From Labrys monachus (GTDB lineage: Bacteria; Pseudomonadota; Alphaproteobacteria; Rhizobiales; Labraceae), in assembly GCF_030814655.1 (NCBI RefSeq), contig NZ_JAUSVK010000001.1, forward strand, positions 4,905,001-4,969,000: a stretch of 64,000 nucleotides of DNA, in the 5' to 3' direction. This document shows, in pieces, positions 1 to 7,903 of the stretch; within the stretch, counting starts at the first letter, position 1, and every line of letters begins with the position of its first letter. Under the pieces are notes generated by a model. That model saw only the letters and a program-made list of their open reading frames with translations. It did not search any database and was not told the DNA's origin. The position numbers and the translations under genes are program-made.

Positions 1-558
1 CTTGGTGAAGATCTCGGCGTCGGGGCCGATGCCGACCTCGAGATATTGCGACCAGACACCCTGCCCGATCATGACTTCCTTGAGCCTGGCGGCCTCGGCC
101 GAGCCCGGGCGCAGGCGCGCAAGGTCGTCGCCCACCAGCTTCACGATCTCGGCGCGAATGGCGGCCGCAGCGCTCGGATTGCCGCGCGCCCGCTCCTCGA
201 TCACGCGCTCGATCATCGAGACGACGAACGTCACGCCGGCGGCCTTGATCGACTGCAGATCGATCGGAGCCAGGAGCCAGGGTTTGCGCGGGTCCCGCCT
301 GAGCAGGGGGGTGTTGCCGAGGATCTCGGCGATCGTCCCGATTTCGGTCGACGGCGCCGCCTTGGCGGCCTGCGCGGGATTGCGCGCTTCGCACAGATCG
401 CGAACCGTCGCGAAACTCCCGGTGATGTCGTGCAGCGAATCGCCTTTGGCCACCACCACGGAAGGCCCGTCCTGTTCGGGGACCCAGACCCGACCGATCA
501 ACGTGCCGGCCACGCCGTCAGCAGGCAGAGTCGATTCCGGCGTGAGAGAAATAGGCAT
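1..558 (-). CDS. Fumarylacetoacetate hydrolase family protein, 5' part only
   Basis: The reading frame opens at ATG 558 and runs without a stop for 186 codons to the window edge, so the C-terminus lies outside. The protein begins MPISLTPESTLPADG; later stretches (GTIAEILGNTP near residue 70 and GVWSQYLEVGIGPDAEIFTK at the edge) are typical of FAA-hydrolase proteins that cleave or hydrate 2-keto-3-deoxy acids in the cytoplasm. The metal-binding glutamates and catalytic core are largely beyond the edge. The ketoglutarate-semialdehyde-type dehydrogenase at 2762-4207 would suit a non-phosphorylative sugar-acid route, but that link is inference. Overlapping plus-strand frames are arginine-rich and look like shadows. 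Confidence 0.8.
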   Translation of the reverse strand, partial: MPISLTPESTLPADGVAGTLIGRVWVPEQDGPSVVVAKGDSLHDITGSFATVRDLCEARNPAQAAKAAPSTEIGTIAEILGNTPLLRRDPRKPWLLAPIDLQSIKAAGVTFVVSMIERVIEERARGNPSAAAAIRAEIVKLVGDDLARLRPGSAEAARLKEVMIGQGVWSQYLEVGIGPDAEIFTK

Positions 559-914
559 CGTGATCCTCGTCGTTAATAATCAATGTCATTGAATGATAGC
601 TCTTCAGACTCTCCTGGCCATACCGCCGCAACGGCAGCCAGGCAAGTTCTGCACAGTTCTAATGCGGAAAACGTGAACTCCGCCCCTTTCTGTCACTAGG
701 CAAAATGATAAAAAAATCGACGGCCCGGCTCGGCATTGTTGCGGACGGATATCGAATATCCCGATAAACTCTGCGTATACGAGCCATAGGAAAAATTGAT
801 GAAGGTAATATTGTATCGGAGCTTTCAGCATTGTGCGGCCTTCCAGGGAAATATCTGCCGGCTCCCATTCCCGAGCCCCGGATTCAGTCCCGCGAGACGG
901 CAAAAAAGCAATTC
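559..914. other. Intergenic region, no convincing gene
   Basis: These 356 bases separate the FAA hydrolase start from the 3' end of the nucleotidyltransferase gene. The stretch from about 660 to 820 is clearly more AT-rich than its surroundings and probably holds the promoter of the leftward FAA hydrolase gene. A short perfect dyad, GGATAT-CGA-ATATCC, lies at 747-761 and could bind a regulator. Open frames here are arginine-rich and show no family resemblance. Confidence 0.5.
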
Positions 915-1523
915 CTATATTGCAAAGAAGGCGCGGTAGTCTTCCGCGGTATCCAGGCTCGAATCGTAGACGGGATTGCGGGTGGCGAACACCGCGATCC
1001 GCTCCGGATGGCGCTGGGCGACGTCGGCGGCGGACAGATCGACGGCGGCGACGTCGAAGTCCGGCGGCACGATCACGGGATAGCCGCGCTGTGCGCCGCG
1101 CATCGGCACCAGCGCCCGGCGCCGGTCGCCCGCCCGATAGGCCTGGATCAGGCCGTCGATCTCGCGTTCGGTCAGGCGCGGCTGGTCGCCCACGCAAAGC
1201 AGGACGCCCTCGCAGTCCCTCCAGCCGGGAAGGACCGCCGCGCGGGCGAAGGCGGCCACGATCGCCGCCTGCGGTCCCAGGGCCGGGTCGGTCCTCACCA
1301 GATCGACGGGCAGGCGAGCCAGCGCCTCGGCGATGCGCTCGCTCTGGTAGCCGGTCACGACGATCACTTGCTCCACCACGCCGCGAACGGTCTCGACGAC
1401 GTGGCGGATCATCGGGCGTGCCGAGATCTCCATGAGAAGCTTGTTGCGGCCCATGCGGCGCGCTTCGCCGCCGGCCAGAACCACCGCCACATAGTTTGCC
1501 AAAGGCAATTCATCGTCCGACAT
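915..1523 (-). CDS. MobA/MocA-like nucleotidyltransferase
   Basis: A 202-residue protein of the NTP_transf_3 fold. It carries the nucleotide-binding signature VVLAGGEARRMGRNKLL near residues 14-30 and the metal-binding stretch LLCVGDQP near residue 100. This family transfers CMP or GMP to molybdopterin (MocA/MobA) or serves in related sugar-nucleotide steps. The arrangement is closest to stand-alone MocA-like proteins that ripen the cofactor of xanthine-dehydrogenase-type enzymes, but no molybdoenzyme gene is nearby. The start is placed at MSDDELPLANY (1523); 14 arginine-rich codons upstream look non-coding. It is transcribed away from the lipoprotein gene at 1679. Confidence 0.75.
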   Translation of the reverse strand: MSDDELPLANYVAVVLAGGEARRMGRNKLLMEISARPMIRHVVETVRGVVEQVIVVTGYQSERIAEALARLPVDLVRTDPALGPQAAIVAAFARAAVLPGWRDCEGVLLCVGDQPRLTEREIDGLIQAYRAGDRRRALVPMRGAQRGYPVIVPPDFDVAAVDLSAADVAQRHPERIAVFATRNPVYDSSLDTAEDYRAFFAI

Positions 1524-1678
1524 GGCGCAACGTCCGCTGAATGGGCGACGGGGCTCGGCGCGCATCAGCGCGAATACACGCTTTCTCCTGATTTGGCGAC
1601 TCGGCGCTTGCGTCGGCGATCGAAAGCGGCTCCTGGCGAGTTAACGCTTCGTTCGAAGATCGCGCCTAGACTTGAACC

Positions 1679-2710
1679 ATGTTGCGTCGCGTTGCGTATC
1701 CCCTCGTTCTGGGCATCGGTCTCGGAAGCCTCGCCGGTTGCGGCTCGCTCTTCGATCTGGAGGAGCGCGAGCCCTGGCGCGCCCAGGTCGAGGCGCAGTG
1801 CCTGGCATCGGGCGAGGTCCATGAAAGCGCCGGCATCCGCATCACCCGGTCGATCGAGGGGCCGGGGGTGTGCGGCGTCGACCATCCCTTCCGCGTCTCG
1901 GCCCTCGACACGGGCGGTGCTTCCGGTCCGTCCTACGCGTCGCTGCGACCACAGCAGCCCTCCCGACAGGCGCCCGCACCGGCCTATGCCCCGATGCCCA
2001 CGCCCTATTCGCCGCCTGCGACCGCCCAGCCGGGCCTGCTGCCGCCGGCCGCCGTCCCGACCGATCAGACCGGCGCGCTGGGCGATGCCCCGACCGCCCT
2101 GCCCTATTCGCCGGCCCCGGCACAGCCCCTGCCCGGCGCCGTGCAAGTGGCGGATGGCGGGCCGTTCTCCGTCTCGCTCGACCGCAGCCTCGTCCTGTCC
2201 TGCTCGATGATCCCGGCGCTCACCCAATGGCTGGCGCAGGACGTTCAGCCGGCCGCCCTCGTCAATTTCGGCTCGCCCATCGTCGAGATGACCACTTTTG
2301 GAAGCTATTCGTGCCGCCGCCGCGACAATCGCAGCGTCGGGCGCATGTCGGAGCACGCTTTCGCCAACGCCGTCGACGTCAAGGGCTTCAAGCTGGCCGA
2401 CGGGCGGGAGACCCGGATCGTCAGCGGATGGCGTGGATCGCCGCAGGAGCAGGCCTTCTGGCGCGATATCGCCTATGGCGGCTGCCGTAGATTCACCACC
2501 GTGCTCGGCCCCGGCACCTCGGACGGGATGCACGAGAACCATCTTCATCTCGACCTCGCCCGCCACAGCGCCGCGAGGCTGGTCCATATCTGCCGCCCGC
2601 GCGTGCCCGCCGGCTGGGTCGCCACCGCGCAACGCCGGGGCATGGCCCAGCCCGAGCCGGAGTTCACCGGCTCGATCCAGGAGCCGATGGGCAGCGAGGA
2701 TGACGAATAA
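1679..2710 (+). CDS. Extensin-like C-terminal domain lipoprotein
   Basis: A 343-residue exported protein. The N-terminus is a lipoprotein signal (MLRRVAYPLVLGIG..LAGC, acylated Cys at about 20). A proline/alanine/tyrosine-rich linker follows at residues ~85-160. The C-terminal ~170 residues match the extensin-like family: CSMIPALTQWL, then MSEHAFANAVDVKGF with its HxxxxAxD arrangement, then SDGMHENHLHLDLA. That core resembles zinc peptidases of the VanY/MepA type, suggesting an envelope or peptidoglycan role; activity is inferred. Length and architecture are ordinary for alphaproteobacterial members. It converges on the ALDH gene at 2762, leaving 51 bases between stops. Confidence 0.85.
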   Translation: MLRRVAYPLVLGIGLGSLAGCGSLFDLEEREPWRAQVEAQCLASGEVHESAGIRITRSIEGPGVCGVDHPFRVSALDTGGASGPSYASLRPQQPSRQAPAPAYAPMPTPYSPPATAQPGLLPPAAVPTDQTGALGDAPTALPYSPAPAQPLPGAVQVADGGPFSVSLDRSLVLSCSMIPALTQWLAQDVQPAALVNFGSPIVEMTTFGSYSCRRRDNRSVGRMSEHAFANAVDVKGFKLADGRETRIVSGWRGSPQEQAFWRDIAYGGCRRFTTVLGPGTSDGMHENHLHLDLARHSAARLVHICRPRVPAGWVATAQRRGMAQPEPEFTGSIQEPMGSEDDE

Positions 2711-2761
2711 GGCAGACCGGAGCCGCCGTTGCGGGGCCCGGTCCGCCGTTCTTCCTTAACG

Positions 2762-4207
2762 TCAGGCGAGCGTATAGGCCGTCTTGACGGTGGTGTAGAA
2801 CTCCACCGCATAGCGGCCCTGCTCGCGCGGGCCGTAGCTCGATCCCTTGCGGCCGCCGAACGGCACGTGATAGTCGACGCCCGCGGTCGGCAGGTTCACC
2901 ATCACCATGCCGGCCTGGACGTTGCGCTTGAAATGCGTCGCATGTTTCAGGCTGGTGGTGGCGATGCCGGCCGAGAGGCCGAACTCGGTATCGTTGGCCG
3001 CCGCCAGCGCTTCCTCATAATCCTTGACGCGGACGACCGCGGCCACCGGGCCGAAGATTTCTTCGCGTGAAATCCGCATCTCGTTGGTGGCGCCGGTGAA
3101 GAGAGCCGGCGTCAGGTAGAAGCCCGGCGCGTCGCGGCTGACCAGTTCGCCGCCATAGGCGAGGGTCGCGCCCTCGTCGCGGCCGATCTTGATGTAGGAG
3201 AGGTCCTGGTCGAGCTGGCTCTGGTCGACGACGGGTCCGATATGGGTACCGGCCTTCATGGCATCGTCGACCTTGAGGCCCTTCAGGCGCTCGACGAGGG
3301 CTTCGACGAAGGCATCGTGAATGCCGTCGGTGACGATCAGGCGGGAAGACGCCGTGCAGCGCTGGCCGGTCGAGAAGAAGGCGCCGTTGGCGCAGGCTTC
3401 CACCGCGACCTTGAGATCGGCATCGTCGAGCACGACGAAGGGGTTCTTGCCGCCCATTTCGAGCTGGATCTTCTTCATCGGCGAGGCGGCGATGCAGGTC
3501 GCCGCGATCTTGCGGCCGGTCGACACCGATCCGGTGAAGGAGATCGCATCGACGTCCGGCGAGGTCAGCAGCGTCTCGCCGACAACCGAGCCGCGGCCCA
3601 TGACGAGGTTGAAGACGCCTGCCGGCACGCCGGACCGCGCGATGATCTCGCCGATCGCATGGGCGGTGGCGGGCACGAGGTCAGCCGGCTTGATGATGAC
3701 GGTGTTGCCGTAGCAGAGCGCCGGCGCGATCTTCCAGGACGGAATGGCGGCCGGGAAATTCCACGGCGTGATGAGGCCGACGACGCCCACGGGCTCGCGC
3801 GTGATCTCGACGCCCACGCCCGGGCGCACCGATCCGAGGAGCTCGCCCGACAGGCGCAGGGCCTCGCCGGCGAAGAAGCCGAAGATCTGTCCGGCGCGTA
3901 CCACTTCGCCGATGCCCTCGGGCAGCGTCTTGCCTTCCTCGCGCGAAAGAATGGCGCCGAGTTCGTCCTTGCGGGCGAGGATCTCGTCGCTGATGCGGCG
4001 GAGCACGTCGTGGCGCTCCTGCGGCGTCGAGCGGCCCCAGGCCGGGGCGGCGGCCCGCGCGGCGGCGATCGCCTTTTCGGTATCGGCCTTCGTGGCACGC
4101 GGGAAATGGCCGATGATCTCGGCCGTGTTGGATGGGTTCACGTCGGGAGCGAGATCGGAAGCGGCAACCCACTCGCCGGCAATGAAGTTTCGTGCGTGAA
4201 GTGTCAT
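2762..4207 (-). CDS. NAD(P)-dependent aldehyde dehydrogenase, ketoglutarate-semialdehyde type
   Basis: A 481-residue cytoplasmic ALDH-superfamily enzyme. Visible motifs in order are the cofactor loop GLITPWNFPAAIPSWK (~150), the FTGS turn (~230), the general-base segment LEMGGKNP (Glu ~250) and the nucleophile segment GQRCTASSR (Cys ~285). The overall sequence is closest to 2,5-dioxovalerate (alpha-ketoglutarate semialdehyde) dehydrogenases that end oxidative pentose or hexarate pathways. The start is ATG 4207 (MTLHARNF); seven further codons upstream lack family resemblance. No operon partner is adjacent, and the MFS gene upstream lies about 120 bases away on the same strand. The exact substrate is inferred. 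Confidence 0.8.
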   Translation of the reverse strand: MTLHARNFIAGEWVAASDLAPDVNPSNTAEIIGHFPRATKADTEKAIAAARAAAPAWGRSTPQERHDVLRRISDEILARKDELGAILSREEGKTLPEGIGEVVRAGQIFGFFAGEALRLSGELLGSVRPGVGVEITREPVGVVGLITPWNFPAAIPSWKIAPALCYGNTVIIKPADLVPATAHAIGEIIARSGVPAGVFNLVMGRGSVVGETLLTSPDVDAISFTGSVSTGRKIAATCIAASPMKKIQLEMGGKNPFVVLDDADLKVAVEACANGAFFSTGQRCTASSRLIVTDGIHDAFVEALVERLKGLKVDDAMKAGTHIGPVVDQSQLDQDLSYIKIGRDEGATLAYGGELVSRDAPGFYLTPALFTGATNEMRISREEIFGPVAAVVRVKDYEEALAAANDTEFGLSAGIATTSLKHATHFKRNVQAGMVMVNLPTAGVDYHVPFGGRKGSSYGPREQGRYAVEFYTTVKTAYTLA

Positions 4208-4326
4208 CCTCGATATCCTGATGCTCAAATGAACGGTGAAGGGCGGTATCGCCGGTCGGGCGGGACCTTAGTCGATCACGGCGCCGGCGCAAGCCGAAAT
4301 GGTGGAGCGCCCCCGGCGCCCCGGAT

Positions 4327-5598
4327 TCACGCAAGGGCGGGCTCGCTGCGGCGGCGGGCGATGAGCAGGGCGATGACCGCCGCCACCAGTCCCGTGAGGC
4401 CAGACAGGATGAAGGCCTCGACATAGCTGCCCTGCAGCACCCTCAGATAGCCGGCGAGCGCGGCGGCGCAGGCCGCCCCGATCTGGTGGCCCGCCGCGAT
4501 CCAGCCGAACACGACGGGCGCATCGCGCTCGCCGAACGCCTCGTTGGTCAGGCGCAGGGTCGGCGGCACGGTGGCGATCCAGTCGAGGCCGTAGAAGACG
4601 CCGAAGATCGACAGGCTGTAGATCGAGAAATCGGTGAAAGGCAGGTAGATCAGCGCCAGCCCGCGCAGGCCGTAATAGAAGAACAGCAGCTTGCGGGGAT
4701 CGAAGCGGTCGGTCAGCCAGCCCGAGGCCGTGGTGCCGAACAGGTCGAACACCCCCATCATCGCCATCAGGCCGGCCGCCTGCACCTCGGCGATGCCGCG
4801 GTCGCCGCAGAAGGAGATGAGATGCGTGCCGACGAGGCCGTTGGTGGTGAAGCCGCAGATGAAGAAGGTGGCGAATAGATACCAGAACGCCTTGGTGCGC
4901 GAGGCGCGCAGCAGGGCGCCGATGGAGGCGTCGAACAGGCCGGGGCGGACGGGGACGGGCGCGATCGGCGTCGACGGATCGGCGCCGAAGGGGCGCTGCC
5001 CGATGTCGCTCGGCTGGTTCGGCACCAGCAGGAGGACGAGCGGGACGAGGGCCGCGCAGCCGAGCGCCACCGCCGCCACGATCCACTGCCAGCCGCCGAT
5101 CTCGCCGAGCTTGGCGAGGCCGGGCTGGAAGATCAGCGTGCCGGTCGCCGTGCTGGCCGACAGCAGCCCCATCATCAGGCCGCGATTGGTGACGAACCAC
5201 CGGTTGACGACCGTGGCGCCGAGTACGGTGGCGACGAAGCCCGATCCGACGCCCGAAAGCACGCCCCAGGTGGCGAAAAGCTGCCAGGACTGGGTCATCA
5301 GCAGGCTGAGACCGATCGAGCCGGCCATCAGGAGCAGCGCGGCGACCAGCATCTGGCGCACGCCGAGCCTGTTCATCAGCGCCGCCGCGAACGGGCCCAC
5401 GAGGCCGTAGAGCAGGATGCCGACGGCGGCGGAGGCGGAAATGACGTCGCGGCTCCAGCCGAAGGCGTGTTCCAGCGGCTGGATGAGAAGGCCCGGCGCG
5501 GCCCTGAGGCCCGCCGCCACCAGCAGCGAGAGGAAAATCACGCCGATGACGACGAAGGCATAGTTCTGGCCGAAAGGCCGGCGGCTTGCTATAGGCAT
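4327..5598 (-). CDS. MFS transporter
   Basis: A 423-residue major facilitator with about twelve hydrophobic segments. It has the loop-2 type motif near NRLGVRQM (~residue 75) and a matching loop in the second half (GWLTDRFDPRK). The start is ATG 5598 (MPIASRRPFGQ). Longer in-frame extensions would run through the regulatory DNA and into the divergent TetR gene, so they are rejected. The family is that of monocarboxylate/oxalate-formate-like or general metabolite transporters; the substrate cannot be read from sequence. The gene is head-to-head with a TetR regulator, with two operator-like dyads in the 76-base gap, so repression by that TetR is likely. Confidence 0.85.
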   Translation of the reverse strand: MPIASRRPFGQNYAFVVIGVIFLSLLVAAGLRAAPGLLIQPLEHAFGWSRDVISASAAVGILLYGLVGPFAAALMNRLGVRQMLVAALLLMAGSIGLSLLMTQSWQLFATWGVLSGVGSGFVATVLGATVVNRWFVTNRGLMMGLLSASTATGTLIFQPGLAKLGEIGGWQWIVAAVALGCAALVPLVLLLVPNQPSDIGQRPFGADPSTPIAPVPVRPGLFDASIGALLRASRTKAFWYLFATFFICGFTTNGLVGTHLISFCGDRGIAEVQAAGLMAMMGVFDLFGTTASGWLTDRFDPRKLLFFYYGLRGLALIYLPFTDFSIYSLSIFGVFYGLDWIATVPPTLRLTNEAFGERDAPVVFGWIAAGHQIGAACAAALAGYLRVLQGSYVEAFILSGLTGLVAAVIALLIARRRSEPALA

Positions 5599-5601
5599 GT
5601 A

Positions 5602-5643
5602 ACGGACCTGTCCGTACCTCATTGGCGATACGTACCGGTCTGT
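5602..5643. promoter_or_regulatory. Two copies of a TetR-type operator in the MFS/tetR gap
   Basis: Site 1 (5602-5615) reads ACGGACCTGTCCGT, a dyad with perfect 6-base arms. Site 2 (5630-5643) reads ACGTACCGGTCTGT. On the minus strand they align as ACGGACAGGTCCGT and ACAGACCGGTACGT, identical at 11 of 14 positions. Centres are 28 bases apart. Both lie between the divergent starts at 5598 and 5675, so one repressor could control both genes. Confidence 0.6.
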
Positions 5644-5674
5644 AACATCGAATATCGACAATGGAAAGATCCCC

Positions 5675-6277
5675 ATGGCAGATTCCGACGCCCCTGCCGC
5701 CCGCGATACGCCGCCGCCGCGGGCGGCCGAGCGCATCCGCGCCACCGCCCGCGATCTGTTCTATCGCGAGGGCGTGCGGGCCGTGGGCGTCGACACCATC
5801 GTGGCCCGCGCGGGCGTGACCAAGCCGACGCTCTATCGCTGCTTCTCGTCCAAGGACGAGCTCGCCGCGACCTATCTGCGCGACTACGACGCCGAGTTCT
5901 GGACACGCTTCGAGGCGGCCGGGGTTGATTGCCCCGACGACCCGCGCCGCCACATCCTCACTTATCTGACGGGGCTCGGCGAGCGTGCCGGCCGCAGCGA
6001 CTATCGCGGCTGCGGCATGAGCAATGTCGCGGTCGAATATCCCGAGCCGGACCATCCGGCGCGCCAGGTGGCGGAGGCCAGCAAGGATCTGCTGCGCGAG
6101 CGCCTCACCGACATGGCGGCCCGCATGGGCGCCAGGAACCCGGCATTGCTGGGCGACGGGCTGCTGCTCCTGATCGAGGGAGCCTTCATCAGCGGGCAGA
6201 TCTTCCACGCGCACGGCCCGGCATGTTCCATCGCCGCCATCGCGGAAATGTTGATCGATGCGAGCCTGAAGGCGTAA
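5675..6277 (+). CDS. TetR/AcrR family transcriptional regulator
   Basis: A 200-residue repressor-type protein. The N-terminal helix-turn-helix domain is clear: RIRATARDLFYREGVRAVG, then IVARAGVTKPTLYRCFSSKDEL, roughly residues 17-65. The ligand-binding half contains YRGCGMSNVAVEYP near residue 110, a segment found in the TetR_C subgroup that senses small electrophilic or organic ligands. It is divergent from the MFS transporter, so it most likely represses that gene and itself through the paired dyads between them. The inducer is unknown. Confidence 0.9.
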   Translation: MADSDAPAARDTPPPRAAERIRATARDLFYREGVRAVGVDTIVARAGVTKPTLYRCFSSKDELAATYLRDYDAEFWTRFEAAGVDCPDDPRRHILTYLTGLGERAGRSDYRGCGMSNVAVEYPEPDHPARQVAEASKDLLRERLTDMAARMGARNPALLGDGLLLLIEGAFISGQIFHAHGPACSIAAIAEMLIDASLKA

Positions 6278-6346
6278 TTCCCGGGGCACGGGGCAGGATC
6301 TACGACAACCCGCCCCGCTTCGACCGGGAACGCCGTGGTTCAAGAG

Positions 6347-6379
6347 GCGGACAGGATGTCCGCGCTCCCCGGGGGGAGC
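6347..6379. terminator. Tandem hairpins between convergent tetR and dhaK
   Basis: Two perfect hairpins lie back to back: GCGGACA-GGA-TGTCCGC (6347-6363) and GCTCCCC-GG-GGGGAGC (6364-6379). They sit in the 111-base space between two converging genes, ten bases beyond the dhaK stop. There is no long T run on either side, so bidirectional termination is plausible but not certain. Confidence 0.45.
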
Positions 6380-6388
6380 AAACCCTCT

Positions 6389-7378
6389 CTACGCGCCCCA
6401 GCGCAGAGCCGGCGTGTGCACGGGGGCGTCCCACAGGCGCCGGGCATGGTCGTCGAGCACCGAGACGGTGATCGAGCAGCCGGCCATGTCGAGCGAGGTG
6501 ACGTAGGAGCCGGTGAGGAAGCGCACCGCCTTGATGCCCTTGGCGTCGAGCCACCGCCGGGCCCTGTCGGCCATGAGGTAGAGCTCCATCAGCGGCGTGG
6601 CTCCGAAGCCGTTGACGAAGAGCAGCACTTCGCTCGCCGCCTTGAGGGAGAGGTCGGCGACGATGGCGGTGAGCATCTCGTCGGCGATGGCATCGGCCGA
6701 TGCGAGCTTGACGCGCCGCCGGCCCGGCTCGCCATGGATGCCGACGCCCATCTCCATCTCGTCCTCGGCGAGCGAAAAGGTCGGCTTGCCGGCGGCCGGC
6801 ACCGTGCAGGGCGCCAGCGCCACCCCCATGGAGCGCGTATGGGCGTTCACACGCTCGCCGAGTTTCCTGAGTTCGCTCAGGCTCTGGCCGTGCTCGGCGG
6901 CGGCGCCGACGACCTTCTCGACCACCAGCGTGCCGGCGACGCCTCTGCGTCCGGCCGTCCAGGTGGAGTTCTCGACCGCCACGTCGTCGTTGAGGATCAG
7001 GCTCTCCACCGGCCCCGGCGCCATCTCCGCCGCCATGGCGAAATTCATCACGTCGCCTTCGTAATTCTTGACGATGAGAAGCGTGCCGGCTCCGCCGTCG
7101 ACCGCCTCCATCGCCGCCAGCATCTGGTCCGGCGTGGGCGAGGTGAAGACCTGCCCCGGACAGGCGGCGTCGAGCATGCCCAGCCCGACGAAGCCGGCAT
7201 GGAGCGGCTCGTGCCCGGAGCCGCCGCCCGATACCAGGCTGACCTTGCCCGGCCGGCCGTGGCGCCGGCGCACGAATTTGCGTTCCTCGCCGAGCACGAC
7301 GATGTCGGCATGGGCGGCGGCGAAGCCGTCCAGGCTCTGGGCGAGGACGTCGTCGACCGCATTGATCAGTTTCTTCAT
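6389..7378 (-). CDS. dhaK: Dihydroxyacetone kinase subunit DhaK
   Basis: A 329-residue DAK1-domain protein, normal length for the PTS-dependent subunit. DhaK binds dihydroxyacetone covalently through a hemiaminal to a histidine. The expected residue is seen at about His215 in the motif GIHGEPG, and the glycine-rich SGGGSGHEPLHAGFVG (residues ~50-66) lines the substrate pocket. It acts in the cytoplasm with DhaL, which carries ADP, and with the DhaM relay encoded upstream. It is the last gene of a leftward operon that starts with dhaL, separated from the small HTH protein gene by 78 bases. The separation of DhaK and DhaL, and the phosphorelay genes between them, show the PEP-dependent rather than the ATP-dependent form. 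Confidence 0.95.
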   Translation of the reverse strand: MKKLINAVDDVLAQSLDGFAAAHADIVVLGEERKFVRRRHGRPGKVSLVSGGGSGHEPLHAGFVGLGMLDAACPGQVFTSPTPDQMLAAMEAVDGGAGTLLIVKNYEGDVMNFAMAAEMAPGPVESLILNDDVAVENSTWTAGRRGVAGTLVVEKVVGAAAEHGQSLSELRKLGERVNAHTRSMGVALAPCTVPAAGKPTFSLAEDEMEMGVGIHGEPGRRRVKLASADAIADEMLTAIVADLSLKAASEVLLFVNGFGATPLMELYLMADRARRWLDAKGIKAVRFLTGSYVTSLDMAGCSITVSVLDDHARRLWDAPVHTPALRWGA

Positions 7379-7456
7379 GGCTTGCGCTCGTCTTCCGATG
7401 GCCGCCCGCCGGCCGATTCCGCCTCGCCCGCCAGGCCGTCGGAGGAACGGATGGCG

Positions 7457-7903
7457 CTACGAAGCGGCGTCTTCGCTCTTCGGGCTCTGGTCGAGTTCCC
7501 TCGTATAGTGGACCAGCCTCGCGACGAAATCGAGCACCGCCTTCTCCATCGCCTGGTTGCGCCGCTCGTCGCCGAGATCCGGGAGGGTGACGGCCAGGCT
7601 GCGGGTGCGAGGCTGGCGCTCCCGGCCGGCGACCCGTCCGGGATGGGCGGCATGATAGGCTTCGAGGAATTCGGCCCGCTCGGCGGGCGCCAGCCGGCAG
7701 ACGTCGAAGATGACCTCGAGGTGCTGCACCGGGATCGGGATGGGATAGCCGGGATTGGTGATCTGCGAAACGAAGGACCTGTTGGTGCCGAGCGCGGCGG
7801 CGAGCTTGAGCCGGGTTCCCGACGGGCGGTTGTCGAGCGCCCGGCGCAGCAGGCCCTTATAGGTGGCAATGGCGCGGGCGGTGATCTCCTTGGAGTCAAA
7901 CAT
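7457..7903 (-). CDS. Small HTH-like protein of the dha operon, function unknown
   Basis: A 148-residue protein that I do not recognise as a named family. Residues ~30-55 (LKLAAALGTNRSFVSQITNP) read like a Cro/XRE helix-turn-helix, with the family's usual SFVSQ-type recognition helix. The C-terminal half is acidic and rich in helix formers. Its start overlaps the 3' end of the EI gene by eight bases (7896-7903), so it is translationally coupled to the phosphorelay enzyme and lies between EI and dhaK. Inference: a DNA-binding regulator of the dha operon, or an adaptor that senses its phosphorylation state. Confidence 0.7.
   Translation of the reverse strand: MFDSKEITARAIATYKGLLRRALDNRPSGTRLKLAAALGTNRSFVSQITNPGYPIPIPVQHLEVIFDVCRLAPAERAEFLEAYHAAHPGRVAGRERQPRTRSLAVTLPDLGDERRNQAMEKAVLDFVARLVHYTRELDQSPKSEDAAS

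Noticed and set aside
604-1197. 197-codon minus frame overlapping the nucleotidyltransferase gene
   Set aside because: Its first half is out of frame with the MocA-like protein and its tail covers a probable promoter; composition is arginine-rich.
4268-6343. Minus-strand 691-codon frame spanning MFS and tetR
   Set aside because: It crosses two genes with clear families in other frames and shows no motif of its own.
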